A DNA stretch of 64,000 nucleotides from Nitrosomonas aestuarii (GTDB lineage Bacteria; Pseudomonadota; Gammaproteobacteria; Burkholderiales; Nitrosomonadaceae). The notes beneath the pieces are model-generated. The model saw only the letters and a list, made by a program, of their open reading frames with translations, was not told the DNA's origin and searched no databases. Positions 42,163 to 50,507 of this stretch are shown in pieces. Every line of letters starts with the position of its first letter. Position 1 is the stretch's first letter. The DNA is taken from positions 239,921-303,920 of the forward strand of contig NZ_QAAE01000003.1 of NCBI RefSeq assembly GCF_003046585.1, in the 5' to 3' direction. The position numbers were made by a program, and so were the translations under genes.

Positions 42163-43982
42163 TGAATCATATTATTTCAGTTGAACAGGCAAAAACACTG
42201 GATGGTTTATTTAACGAACGCGTGAAATGTACCCCTGAAGCAGAAGCCTACCGTTACTACGATGCGGAACGCGCAACGTGGTGTGTGTATACCTGGTCGC
42301 AGATGAATGCACAGGTAGCCCTTTGGCAAGCTGCCTTGATTAGAGAATCGCTGCCCCCTGGAGATCGTGTCGCCGTGATGATACGAAACAGCCCGGAATG
42401 GGTTATGTTTGATCAGGCTGCTTTAGGTCTGGGACTGGTTGTCGTGCCTTTTTATACTGAAGATCGCGCTGATAACATCGCTTACATGCTGGCCGACGCA
42501 GGTGTCAGACTGTTAATACTTGAAGATTCTGTACACACGCCAGAAATCTGTGAAGCTTGCAGTAATATTGAAAGTCTGCAGCGCATCGTACTGGTAGAGT
42601 CGACTGGTGAAAAAAACACATCTTCCTCACTTTCAAATGACCCTCGTTTAATGACACTGTCAAAGTGGCTTCCGGCCAAAGCCGAAGAAATACAGCATAT
42701 CAGTAGCGATCCCAACAGCCTGGCTACCATTATTTATACTTCAGGAACGACCGGCCGTCCCAAAGGTGTGATGCTCAATCACCACAATATTCTGACGAAT
42801 GCCTACAGCAGCTTACAGGTTGTACAGGTTACGCCAAATGATTTACTTTTGTCTTTTTTGCCCTTGTCACATACGTTTGAGCGAACTGTGGGTTACTATT
42901 TGCCGATGATGTGTGGTGCCACCATTGCCTATGCGCGTTCAATTCCACAATTACAGGAAGACCTGTTGACGATTCGTCCGACCATTCTGATCTCGGTACC
43001 AAGAATTTATGAACGTATTTACGCAGGCATTCGTACAAAACTTGCTGAAGGTTCTTCATTTGCCAGATGGCTGTTTGAATTTACCGCTGAGGTTGGATAT
43101 AGCCGGTTTGAGCACCAACAAAAACGCGCATCCTGGCGGCCTGTATTTTTGTTATGGCCGTTGCTGGATCATTTGGTGGCATCCAAGCTTATGAATAAAC
43201 TGGGTGGGCGTTTGCGCCATGCCATGAGTGGCGGCGCGGCACTGTCAGCCGAAATTTCCCGCGTATTTATCGGCCTGGGGCTGCCCATTCTGCAAGGTTA
43301 TGGCATGACAGAAAGCAGCCCGGTTGTCTGCGTCAACCGTCATGAAGACAATGTACCGGCCAGTGTAGGATTGCCGCTACCCGGCGTTGAGGTCAAATTG
43401 GGTGAAGACGATGCGTTATTGATCCGCGGTCCGAATATCATGATGGGTTACTGGAACAATCCTCAGGCAACCCAAGCGATAATTTCAACTGATGGTTGGC
43501 TGAATTCAGGCGATGTTGCTTCGATTGATTCGCAAGGTCATATTACGATTACAGGACGATTAAAAGATATCATAGTATTGTCTACCGGCGAAAAAATTCC
43601 TCCCGGTGACATGGAAACAGCCATTTTACGAGATCAGATTTTCGAACAGATCATGGTCATTGGTGAGGCCCGTTCTTTCCTAAGTGTGCTGGTCGTGCTT
43701 GATAAAAATAACTGGAACAAATTTGCCGCAGAACAAGGGATTGATGCAGATATCATAAATGCAAATGATGCACAAAAGCAAAAAATCGAGGAAATCCTGC
43801 TTGAAAAAGTGACTTACCAAACCCGTGAGTTTCCCGGCTATGCACGCATCCGCAAAATCACAATCATGCCCGAACCATGGACTGTTGATAATGAAATGTT
43901 AACACCGACTTTAAAACTACGGCGATCCAAAATTATGGAACAATTTAAAGCCAAAATTGAAAGAATGTACGAAGGACATTAA
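42159..43982 (+). CDS. Long-chain acyl-CoA ligase (AMP-binding)
   Basis: 607 residues, starting within ATGATG shared with the end of fadE. ANL-superfamily enzyme: P-loop TIIYTSGTTGRPKGVML (about 190-206), LPLSHTFERTVGYY, GYGMTESSPVVCVN and the hinge GWLNSGDVASIDSQGHITITGRLKDIIVLSTGEKIPP. Activates fatty acids with ATP and CoA and supplies substrate to FadE. The N-terminal ARATWCVYTWSQMNAQV region fits FadD15/FAA-type ligases. The gene pair implies fatty-acid uptake or recycling. Confidence 0.92.
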   Translation: MMNHIISVEQAKTLDGLFNERVKCTPEAEAYRYYDAERATWCVYTWSQMNAQVALWQAALIRESLPPGDRVAVMIRNSPEWVMFDQAALGLGLVVVPFYTEDRADNIAYMLADAGVRLLILEDSVHTPEICEACSNIESLQRIVLVESTGEKNTSSSLSNDPRLMTLSKWLPAKAEEIQHISSDPNSLATIIYTSGTTGRPKGVMLNHHNILTNAYSSLQVVQVTPNDLLLSFLPLSHTFERTVGYYLPMMCGATIAYARSIPQLQEDLLTIRPTILISVPRIYERIYAGIRTKLAEGSSFARWLFEFTAEVGYSRFEHQQKRASWRPVFLLWPLLDHLVASKLMNKLGGRLRHAMSGGAALSAEISRVFIGLGLPILQGYGMTESSPVVCVNRHEDNVPASVGLPLPGVEVKLGEDDALLIRGPNIMMGYWNNPQATQAIISTDGWLNSGDVASIDSQGHITITGRLKDIIVLSTGEKIPPGDMETAILRDQIFEQIMVIGEARSFLSVLVVLDKNNWNKFAAEQGIDADIINANDAQKQKIEEILLEKVTYQTREFPGYARIRKITIMPEPWTVDNEMLTPTLKLRRSKIMEQFKAKIERMYEGH

Positions 43983-44351
43983 CTTTTATTACTTTCAAAC
44001 AAAAAAACCGATTACTAGTCCGGATGCAGCGGATTCAACCTTGTTTTGCAATACAAAACAAATGTGGGAATACTTTAAACTAAGAAATGATATGCGTACA
44101 AGGCTGGCATTTGACCGAACCTAAAGGTGAGCAGACTTCAAGTCTGACTACCCATTTATTACAAAACAACTGAACTGTCCTTAATTTAATTCCCAGTCTT
44201 TAGAAGATGAATAATTTTTATTTTCAACATATTACATGTATAAAGTAATGTAATTTGGAAAAAGATTACTTTAGTATATCTTTTCTCAATTGCGTTAGTT
44301 GAATTCCTCAAAATATAATTCCCTTATTTTAAAACTGATAAGGGAATTAGA
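43983..44351. other. Intergenic region at the edge of the accessory region
   Basis: 370 bases, AT-rich. Contains a short hairpin CAGACTT-ca-AAGTCTG type near 44135-44150 and nothing I can call as a gene or terminator. Base composition drops here relative to fadE and the ligase. Confidence 0.35.
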
Positions 44352-44612
44352 GTGCCTCTAAGAAAATTAATCAAAGAATTTAATGCCTATCTAAATAACA
44401 ATGAATCTGTACTTGAACGCGACTTCAAACATGTAGCAGATAAAATTGAGCTACACTGGGGATTTCCAGAATTCTATCCATTCATAAATAAATTGTTAGT
44501 GAACGATCATGATCGGTCAAGAAATGGTTTTCCTCCGGAAGTAATGCAGGAGATATATGAGCTACACGAAATACATGAGAAATTATTCCCTGACAAAAAA
44601 CTAAAAATATAA
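44352..44612 (+). CDS. Small hypothetical protein, 86 residues
   Basis: GTG start with AAGGGA about eight bases upstream. Soluble, charged and aromatic-rich (ELHWGFPEFYPFINKLLV, FPPEVMQEIYELHEIHEKLFP), which looks like a real folded small protein. I do not recognise the family. It lies between the ligase and the toxin-antitoxin pair and ends just before a 16-bp inverted repeat that may terminate it. Confidence 0.58.
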   Translation: MPLRKLIKEFNAYLNNNESVLERDFKHVADKIELHWGFPEFYPFINKLLVNDHDRSRNGFPPEVMQEIYELHEIHEKLFPDKKLKI

Positions 44613-44648
44613 CCCGTTACCCTAAACACATATCGGTATGTGTCAAAG

Positions 44649-44690
44649 TGACCGATCTAACGTTCACGCTGATAAACGTTAGATCGGTCA
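44649..44690. terminator. Inverted repeat / bidirectional terminator
   Basis: TGACCGATCTAACGTT (44649-44664) pairs perfectly with AACGTTAGATCGGTCA (44675-44690) over ten bases, followed on the plus strand by AAATTTT. It separates the small plus-strand gene from convergent yoeB. The length of the stem (16 bp) could also suit a protein-binding or mobile-element end. Confidence 0.6.
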
Positions 44691-44740
44691 AAATTTTCAG
44701 TTAAATTAAGCGTCGCATAACAGCTATGATGTATTTGGGC

Positions 44741-44995
44741 CTAATAGTGGTAGCGACACTGTACGATAATTAATGAATCATCTTTCACTCTGTAAACCAG
44801 GCGGTGCTCTCGATTAATGCGACGCGACCAATAGCCAGACCAATTATGTTTTAAAGATTCTGGATCTCCAAGTCCGTCAAATGGTTCTCGCTTGATGTCT
44901 TTGATTAGTGTGTTAATACGCTTCAGGACTGTTTTATCAGTTTGCTGCCAATATAGATAGTCTTCCCATGCTTTTTCAGCCCAGGATAAAATCAC
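44741..44995 (-). CDS. yoeB: YoeB toxin, ribosome-dependent mRNA endonuclease
   Basis: 84 residues, family length. The sequence WAEKAWEDYLYWQQTDKTVLKRIN, GDPESLKHNWSGYWSRRINREHRLVYRV and the C-terminal CRYHY are near-textbook YoeB. The catalytic set E in the REHRLVY region, R and the terminal H-Y are kept. It cleaves mRNA in the ribosomal A site. Overlaps yefM by four bases (ATGA), the normal antitoxin-first order. Apparently intact. Confidence 0.96.
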   Translation of the reverse strand: MILSWAEKAWEDYLYWQQTDKTVLKRINTLIKDIKREPFDGLGDPESLKHNWSGYWSRRINREHRLVYRVKDDSLIIVQCRYHY

Positions 44996-45246
44996 TCCTC
45001 AATAAGCCCTTTCTGAATCACTTTTCCTGCTTCCACTTCCGCTATCGCTTGATTCAATCGCTCTGCATTTTTAGGGCTTGCCATTAGGTAGGCAGTTTCT
45101 TCGTAGGCGTGAAAATCTTCCAGACTCATCACCACAGCAGGTTTACCATTTTGCCGAGTAATCAAGATCGGTTTATGGTCATCATTCACCTTATCCAGCG
45201 TACCTGCCAGGTGGCTGCGAAATGCGGAATAGCTCATTGTATCCAT
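44992..45246 (-). CDS. yefM: YefM antitoxin
   Basis: 84 residues. Phd/YefM fold with MSYSAFRSHLAGTLDKV, HKPILITRQNGKPAVVMSLEDFHAYEETAYL and an acidic C-terminus that would neutralise YoeB. GAGAGG lies about eight bases before the ATG. It also represses its own operon; an operator candidate lies directly upstream. Confidence 0.96.
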   Translation of the reverse strand: MDTMSYSAFRSHLAGTLDKVNDDHKPILITRQNGKPAVVMSLEDFHAYEETAYLMASPKNAERLNQAIAEVEAGKVIQKGLIEE

Positions 45247-45265
45247 CGTTAGTACCTCTCAGTAA

Positions 45266-45304
45266 TGTACTCATAATTGTACTTGTACAAATACATGTAC
45301 GCAA
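45266..45304 (-). promoter_or_regulatory. yefM-yoeB promoter overlapped by TGTAC-core operators
   Basis: On the minus strand TTGCGT (45299-45304) and TACAAT (45276-45281) are 17 bases apart, placing the start of transcription about 20 bases before the yefM ATG. Within the same 35 bases are four TGTAC cores (45266-45270, 45279-45283, 45284-45289 as the full TGTACA palindrome, and 45296-45300). E. coli YefM is known to bind palindromes with a TGTACA core that overlap its promoter, so this is the expected autoregulatory site. Confidence 0.75.
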
Positions 45305-45664
45305 TACTTGCTTCAAGGTCCGCATAACCAGTCACATCAGGTACTTCATGATTGACTTGATGAAAGCGATTAAAATGACAATTGATAGACTCTGCCGCAT
45401 AGCTCAAACAAGGCGACAATAAAAATATCAAAAATAATATTCGCACCCCTAGTACTCCTTATTGTCAATCAGTATACGGACTCCTCCTTTTTTAAGAAAA
45501 CAATACCAAAGCAATGTCCGTCCCGCTATGTACAACAAGGTACGGAATGTATTTTAGATGGCACATCAGAACCGACCGTACCCAGTGAAACCGAATGGGA
45601 TAATGCAGCAACACAACTCAATGACCCCGCATCAACCGACCACATACTGGAAAACGGCGGTGAT

Positions 45665-46198
45665 GTGCCCGTCGATGTCAGCACGCCGCCAGCACTGGAC
45701 GCACCGATCAACCAGCCCATAGGCAGCGAAACCATCACCACCAAAGACGCACAAGGCAACACCACCGGCACGCAGGTAACTGAAACATCAGTCGACATCA
45801 CCGACGCAGCCACCACCGAAAACCCGAACCAGATCGACGTTAAAGAAAAAAAGACAGTCACTACCTACGACCTGAACAACAACCCCACCGGATCAACCAC
45901 CACAGAAAGCGAAATCCGGCCACCTGCGCCACCTGATCCGCCAGACATCGACTACGAAATAGACTTTGACAACGTAAACGACAAAGACCTCGAAGAATAC
46001 GAATTACCCGACATATTCAGCTATGAATCATGGGGTGAAGGCTCTTGTCCCGCTGACAGGTCAGTCAGCTATGGCTATGGCAATTTAAACCTGTCCATGC
46101 AACCCGCGTGCGACTTTGCAACCGGCGTGCGGCCAATCATTCTCGTAATCGCTGGCCTGTCTGCAATGTTCATCATCTCAGGGATTAAAACAGAATGA
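45665..46198 (+). CDS. Inovirus minor coat / adsorption protein (pIII or TspB-like), 5'-truncated
   Basis: 177 residues from GTG 45665, but the same frame is open and protein-like upstream to about 45500 (PSRYVQQGTECILDG..., then SETEWDNAATQLNDPAS) with no start codon, so the gene has probably lost its N-terminal half, including the signal peptide. What is left is a low-complexity P/T/D-rich linker, a C-terminal domain (WGEGSCPADRSVSYGYGNLNLSMQPACDFATGVRPII) with paired cysteines, and a C-terminal membrane anchor (ILVIAGLSAMFIISGI). This is the layout of filamentous-phage pIII/TspB-like proteins. Stop overlaps the next start (ATGA). C-ending codons differ from the chromosome. Confidence 0.68.
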   Translation: MPVDVSTPPALDAPINQPIGSETITTKDAQGNTTGTQVTETSVDITDAATTENPNQIDVKEKKTVTTYDLNNNPTGSTTTESEIRPPAPPDPPDIDYEIDFDNVNDKDLEEYELPDIFSYESWGEGSCPADRSVSYGYGNLNLSMQPACDFATGVRPIILVIAGLSAMFIISGIKTE

Positions 46199-46488
46199 TC
46201 AAGGAAATATTAGTCCCGCTCGGCCAGTTCTTTGAATCCAACATCGGCGCAATCGTTAAAACCGGACTATCTGCCGCCGGTGTGGGTGTTATCAGTTACG
46301 CCGCCATCAGTGCCGCCTTTGACATTGCCCTGAACTACGCCCGCAGCCAATTTGACTCACTCGCAACCGACGCGCTTCAACTCATTGGCCTTGCCGGAAT
46401 AGGGGAAGCATTAGGGCTCATAGCCGGTGCAATGGCCTTCAGGGTCACATTCACATCAATGTCAAAACTAGGAATATTACCAAAATGA
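46195..46488 (+). CDS. Inovirus pVI-like protein (DUF2523 type)
   Basis: 97 residues with two to three hydrophobic helices (KTGLSAAGVGVISYAAISAAF, LIGLAGIGEALGLIAGAMAF). Size, position directly between the pIII-like and Zot genes, and the C-terminal region fit the DUF2523 proteins that stand in for phage pVI in beta- and gammaproteobacterial filamentous phages. Starts in ATGA with the previous gene. Assignment is by architecture and context. Confidence 0.72.
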   Translation: MIKEILVPLGQFFESNIGAIVKTGLSAAGVGVISYAAISAAFDIALNYARSQFDSLATDALQLIGLAGIGEALGLIAGAMAFRVTFTSMSKLGILPK

Positions 46489-46703
46489 TAGACATTTCCT
46501 CAATCGTCGTTTCCGCAATCACCACAGCGCTTGCAGATGTCTGGCACATCATCGGCTTAGCCCTTGTCTTGCGCGTCGTCCTGTTCTCAATCGCCAAAAG
46601 CCGCAAAACCGTTTCCAACGCCACAAAATTCTACGACTACGACCATGAATACGGCGGTGAATGGGAAGACTACTATAACCCTGACGGATCAAGACGGTTC
46701 TAA
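46485..46703 (+). CDS. Small inovirus membrane protein, 72 residues
   Basis: One transmembrane helix (about 15-37, TALADVWHIIGLALVLRVVLFS) and a tyrosine-rich acidic tail (YDYDHEYGGEWEDYY). Start in ATGA with the previous stop, so translated with the block. No family recognised. Lies 14 bases before zot. Confidence 0.65.
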   Translation: MIDISSIVVSAITTALADVWHIIGLALVLRVVLFSIAKSRKTVSNATKFYDYDHEYGGEWEDYYNPDGSRRF

Positions 46704-46717
46704 TCAAGAGGCACATC

Positions 46718-47728
46718 ATGAGCATTACATTACTAACCTCGGTACCTGGCGGCGGCAAAACTTCATACGCCGTCTGGAACGTCATCAAAAAAGCCCATGA
46801 CGAAGGAAAAATCATCTATACAGTCGGTATTCCAAAACTAAAAATTCCGACAATTGAACTGACCTATGACGACGTTAAAAACTGGAACCAGACCACAGAA
46901 CCGGAACAAAACTTACCCGAACTCACCAACATAGAACACGGCTCTATAATCGTCGTCGATGAAGTACAAAGAATGTGGCCGACCACTGGCAGCAAGATAA
47001 CCGAAGACATTAAAGACCTGTCCATTCACCGACACTTCGGCCTGACATTCTTTTTAATCACCCAATCACCAACACTGATACATAGAAACGTACTTGCGCT
47101 GGTAGACCGCCATTTGCACATTCGCCCGACATGGGCAGGCCGGAAAATCTACGAATGGCCGGAATACTGCCGCAACCCCGCAGCACAATCAAACAAAAAC
47201 GCCGCCATCACATTCAACTACAAACTGCCCAAGCAATCCTTTAACCTGTACCACTCGGCAACCCAACACATCAAACCTGAAAAGCGCATACCAATGGTTT
47301 TTTATGTGTTTGTCACATTCCTGATATTAACCGCGGTTTTTGTTTATTTCGGCGTTGACCGAATATTAAGCAAAACCGACACACCCAAAGAAGAAACACC
47401 GCATGAATTTCTATCAGATCATGAAAATACAGAAACTATTCAAGAGAACATACTGACAGTATCAGTCAGCCAAGAAAATGTCGCGACACCACAGCAGCAA
47501 CAAATCATAGAACAGCAAACCACAGCAAAAATACTGCCGACAATCCTTTCAAAAATCTACGACTGGGACAGGGTAGCCGCGTGCCTCAACTCTGAACAAT
47601 TGGGGTGTGTCTGCTATGGTCAACCAGCAGAACGGCTCATGATCCCGAAAGAAAGTTGCCAGTTAGCAGCTAAGCACGGTTGGACTCAGAGTAAAAGTAG
47701 CAATATAAAAGCGTTATATATTTCATAA
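46718..47728 (+). CDS. Zot-like protein, inovirus morphogenesis ATPase (pI)
   Basis: 336 residues with GAGG before the ATG. Zonular occludens toxin domain: Walker A TSVPGGGKTSY at residues 7-17 and Walker B IIVVDEVQRMW at about 75-85, then GLTFFLITQSPTLIHRNVLALVDRH. A transmembrane helix lies at about 192-212 (FYVFVTFLILTAVFVYFGV). The periplasmic tail has paired cysteines (CLNSEQLGCVCYG...ESCQ). Zot/pI drives filamentous phage assembly through the envelope. The last ten residues (SKSSNIKALYIS) run into flanking AT-rich DNA. The C-terminal 60 percent recurs inverted and broken at 52.4-52.9 kb. Confidence 0.92.
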   Translation: MSITLLTSVPGGGKTSYAVWNVIKKAHDEGKIIYTVGIPKLKIPTIELTYDDVKNWNQTTEPEQNLPELTNIEHGSIIVVDEVQRMWPTTGSKITEDIKDLSIHRHFGLTFFLITQSPTLIHRNVLALVDRHLHIRPTWAGRKIYEWPEYCRNPAAQSNKNAAITFNYKLPKQSFNLYHSATQHIKPEKRIPMVFYVFVTFLILTAVFVYFGVDRILSKTDTPKEETPHEFLSDHENTETIQENILTVSVSQENVATPQQQQIIEQQTTAKILPTILSKIYDWDRVAACLNSEQLGCVCYGQPAERLMIPKESCQLAAKHGWTQSKSSNIKALYIS

Positions 47729-47933
47729 GAAACTGTTTGGAAAAAAACTTTATTTTGTTTCCAGCTTGTTCACTGTTTACATATTGCAAAACAAACTTCT
47801 TTTTTACAAATTGAATATATAATGCATAATATATACACATGCAAATAAAATATATAGGAATTATGCATATCATATAGATATGTTATTTTAATTAATATAT
47901 TATTATGCATAACAAATTACTATACATCATATT

Positions 47934-48134
47934 ATGAATAAAATAAAACAAGTTCAAGTTCGCTTATCTGATGATGAAAAGAAGTCTTTTGAGATGTGTG
48001 CAGAATTAGCGGGCATCCCCTTAGCCACATGGATGAGAGAAAGACTTCGAATGAATTCGATTGCAGAGCTAGAAGCAGCTGGTCTACGAGCCCCATTTAT
48101 TGATGAATTAGTGAGAGAATTTAGAAATGGCTAA
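47934..48134 (+). CDS. Small ribbon-helix-helix-like protein
   Basis: 66 residues. The N-terminal QVQVRLSDDEKKSFEMCAELAGIPLATWMRERL is the pattern of a ribbon-helix-helix DNA-binding protein (short beta strand, then two helices), as in CopG/MobC/NikA-type proteins. It overlaps the next gene by eight bases (ATGGCTAA), so the two are translated together. The upstream 200 bases are extremely AT-rich with small palindromes (ATTATGCATAA-like). It may regulate the pair or act as a partner protein; not established. Confidence 0.65.
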   Translation: MNKIKQVQVRLSDDEKKSFEMCAELAGIPLATWMRERLRMNSIAELEAAGLRAPFIDELVREFRNG

Positions 48135-49815
48135 TTTTAATTCTAATATGAAATTTAACATCTATGGCTTAGGTGGTGTTATTGCAAATAACAAATTAAT
48201 AATTCCTGCTAACCAGAGAGAATATAGCTGGACTGAACTACAGATTGAAGCACTGTTTCAAGATATTGGAAAAGCTATTGATTTAGATAATAGTACTTCC
48301 TATTTTGTGGGGACTATAGTTGGCATTCCTCATGAAAGTGGTTCAAAGATAGAAATTATTGATGGCCAACAAAGACTTGCTACTGTTAGTATATTTCTTG
48401 CAGAAATGATGCGATTTTTCAATAATAAAGATAATATGTTGGCCAAATCTGTTGAAGAAATTCTTTTTTCAGTAGACAGAGGTAAAAGAGAAGTTTTACC
48501 AAATTTAAGGTTAGGTCGAAATGATAATGACTATTTTATATATTTGTTGGGTAAATCTTTAGATGATAGCAAGTCTCCTAGCTCTCCTTCAACTGAAAAA
48601 TTGGCAACTGCTCGAAGAATTGCTCAAGATAGAATTAAAAAAATCATTGCTCCCTATAACAAAGAAAAAGATCAATGTGATCAACTTAATCAATGGTTGG
48701 ATTATATTGAACATGGTGTCCAAATATTACTATTAACAGTTAATAGTAATGCAAGTGCATATAAAATGTTTGAAACCCTTAATGATAGAGGTTTAAAAAC
48801 AACACAAAGTGATTTGGTTAAGAATTATCTCTTCGGTGCATCTGGTGAACGATTCGAAGAAGTTGAAATCAGATGGAATTCCATGAAAGCTATATTAAAT
48901 GGTATTTCAGATAAAGATATTACAATTGATTTCCTTAGATATGCCCTAACCTGCATGGTAGGGTATACAAAAGAAACAGAGGTATATGAATTCACAGAAA
49001 AATACATTTCATCAGAACAAAAAGCTGTAAATTATGCTATACAAATGGAATCTTTGGCACAGTCCTTTGCTGCGGTCAAAATGCCCGAACATGACAAATG
49101 GAATGGTCAACTTAAATCTAGTAGGGCTGCAGTCAGAACTTTAATAATGTTTAGTGTTAAGCCAATCATTCCACTTCAGTTAGCAATTGTTCAGAAATTT
49201 ACTGATAAGGAATGCAAACAAGCATTTGAATTTTTAGTTTCTTTGACGGCGCGTCTTTTAATCGCTTCTTCTACAAGGAGTGGAGGACAAATTTATCCTC
49301 TTGCTTCAGTTGCTGAGAATATTTATAACGGTAGTATAACAACTACAAAACAATTAAAAGAGAATCTAAAAACTATTACTCCAAATGACAAAGAATTCTC
49401 GGAGGCATTCTCGACCTTTAAATCAACTAAAGAAGAATTTTCTCGTTATTATATTAGAGGAATTGAAACAGCTATAACAGAGGATAGAGAAGCATATTAT
49501 ATTTTAAATGATAATCCAGCTGAGATTACTTTAGAGCATATATACCCCAAAAAACCCCAAGGAAACTATCCTTTAATTAATGATGATGATTCTTCACTTT
49601 ATCTTAATAGGTTGGGCAATCAAACACTTCTTCAACAATCAGTTAATTCTGAATTAAAAAGTGCCGCCTTTGAAGAAAAGAAGAAACGCTTTAAAGAATC
49701 GCCTTATGTATTAACTAGCGAACTTGCTCAATATGAAGGCGATTGGAAAGCAGAATATATAAATGATAGACAACGTCGCATGTCGATATATGCGATAAAG
49801 GCATGGCCTGTTTAA
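48127..49815 (+). CDS. DUF262 / DUF1524 protein (GmrSD-like, candidate defence nuclease)
   Basis: 562 residues. N-terminal DUF262 with IPANQREYSWTELQIEALFQDI and the ParB-like NTPase motif EIIDGQQRLATV (about residues 76-87). A helical middle contains SAYKMFETLNDRGLKTTQSDLVKNYLF, the family's ERlNdRG motif. The C-terminal DUF1524 HNH-type nuclease has LEHIYPKKPQG (about 467-478) and LYLNRLGNQTLLQQSVNSEL. GmrSD-type proteins of this build cut modified phage DNA. Lower GC and A/T-ending codons than the phage block upstream. Intact; coupled to the RHH gene. The defence role is inferred from the family. Confidence 0.85.
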   Translation: MANFNSNMKFNIYGLGGVIANNKLIIPANQREYSWTELQIEALFQDIGKAIDLDNSTSYFVGTIVGIPHESGSKIEIIDGQQRLATVSIFLAEMMRFFNNKDNMLAKSVEEILFSVDRGKREVLPNLRLGRNDNDYFIYLLGKSLDDSKSPSSPSTEKLATARRIAQDRIKKIIAPYNKEKDQCDQLNQWLDYIEHGVQILLLTVNSNASAYKMFETLNDRGLKTTQSDLVKNYLFGASGERFEEVEIRWNSMKAILNGISDKDITIDFLRYALTCMVGYTKETEVYEFTEKYISSEQKAVNYAIQMESLAQSFAAVKMPEHDKWNGQLKSSRAAVRTLIMFSVKPIIPLQLAIVQKFTDKECKQAFEFLVSLTARLLIASSTRSGGQIYPLASVAENIYNGSITTTKQLKENLKTITPNDKEFSEAFSTFKSTKEEFSRYYIRGIETAITEDREAYYILNDNPAEITLEHIYPKKPQGNYPLINDDDSSLYLNRLGNQTLLQQSVNSELKSAAFEEKKKRFKESPYVLTSELAQYEGDWKAEYINDRQRRMSIYAIKAWPV

Positions 49816-49999
49816 TCATGTGTTGTTTCTTCATAAATCTCTAAATCTATAACTTCATGATATTTTTTATATCAATATATATGTATTTCATCTTTAACCA
49901 TAATTATCTTAGGTAAATTATAGTAATTCCATTACGTTTTATTATATTTATTTAGTTATCAAATTTTTTATGTTTTCCATACTTCATAATTTATATTGA

Positions 50000-50197
50000 T
50001 TCATTAGAACGACAAGAGATAACACCAAAAAAAGACATTATTATCGTAAGGCAGCTAAAGAGAGAAAACGCCTGCTGGATGCAGGCGTTGACGGTGAAGA
50101 AATTAGATTGCTTTGTAGGCATTTATCTAATTTACGAAACGTACACGCAGAAAAGCGATTAGAAGATTATAGAAATAATCACAAATCATGTAGGTAA
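50000..50197 (+). pseudogene. 5'-truncated paralog of the 78-residue gene at 50269-50505
   Basis: The plus strand reads RHYYRKAAKERKRLLDAGVD, then EEIRLLCRHLSNLRNVHAEKRLEDYR, clearly homologous to the minus-strand gene across the dif-like site (YYRYVLAEKKRLLNAGVDQEELRLLCRSL...NVHAEKHLANYR). No ATG, GTG or TTG is available: the frame begins just after a TGA at 49997. The first 17 or so residues of the intact copy are missing. The two copies face each other as an inverted pair. Confidence 0.7.
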
Positions 50198-50222
50198 ATC
50201 GATATTGTCTTTTACACCTACA

Positions 50223-50250
50223 ATTTAACATAATATAAATTATAAGCAAT
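50223..50250 (-). other. dif-like XerC/XerD recombination site
   Basis: On the minus strand the 28 bases read XerC arm ATTGCTTATAA, centre TTTATA, XerD arm TTATGTTAAAT. The XerD arm equals that of the proteobacterial dif consensus base for base, and the centre differs from TGTATA at one position. Filamentous phages and other Xer-dependent elements integrate at such sites. It may be the chromosomal dif itself or a hybrid left by integration. A half-matching sequence with the same 12-base core lies in the opposite direction at about 49984-50008. Confidence 0.68.
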
Positions 50251-50268
50251 TGGAACATCGTAAAAAAT

Positions 50269-50505
50269 TCAGGAGGAAATCCGATCTTTTGGCCAATTTT
50301 TTCTATAATTTGCTAAATGTTTTTCGGCGTGAACGTTTAACCGGCCACTAAGCGACCGGCACAATAAACGCAATTCTTCCTGATCAACGCCTGCATTCAG
50401 CAGGCGTTTTTTTTCGGCTAAAACATAGCGATAATATCTACGCTTCACACTTGGATTGCGTGTATATCGAATATGCCAGTACAGGTTATAAAGCTTCGAG
50501 AACAT
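50269..50505 (-). CDS. Small basic protein, 78 residues
   Basis: Rich in R, K, Y and L (WHIRYTRNPSVKRRYYRYVL, AEKKRLLNAGVDQEELRLLCRSL). Helical, highly charged and likely nucleic-acid-binding, though no family is recognised. It begins two bases after the DUF2726 stop and so is probably cotranscribed with it. A truncated inverted copy lies across the dif-like site. The presence of two copies supports it being a real gene of a mobile element. Confidence 0.68.
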   Translation of the reverse strand: MFSKLYNLYWHIRYTRNPSVKRRYYRYVLAEKKRLLNAGVDQEELRLLCRSLSGRLNVHAEKHLANYRKNWPKDRISS

Positions 50506-50507
50506 TA

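Noticed and set aside
45249..45446. Minus-strand ORF of 65 codons with a signal-peptide-like start, upstream of yefM
   Set aside because: It covers the yefM promoter, the TGTAC operators and the yefM ribosome binding site. The translation after the signal is unlike a folded protein. Probably chance.
47811..47935. Further dif-like sites in the AT-rich gap after zot
   Set aside because: Several ATTATGCATAA-like palindromes match dif at only about 14 of 22 positions, which is expected by chance at this base composition.
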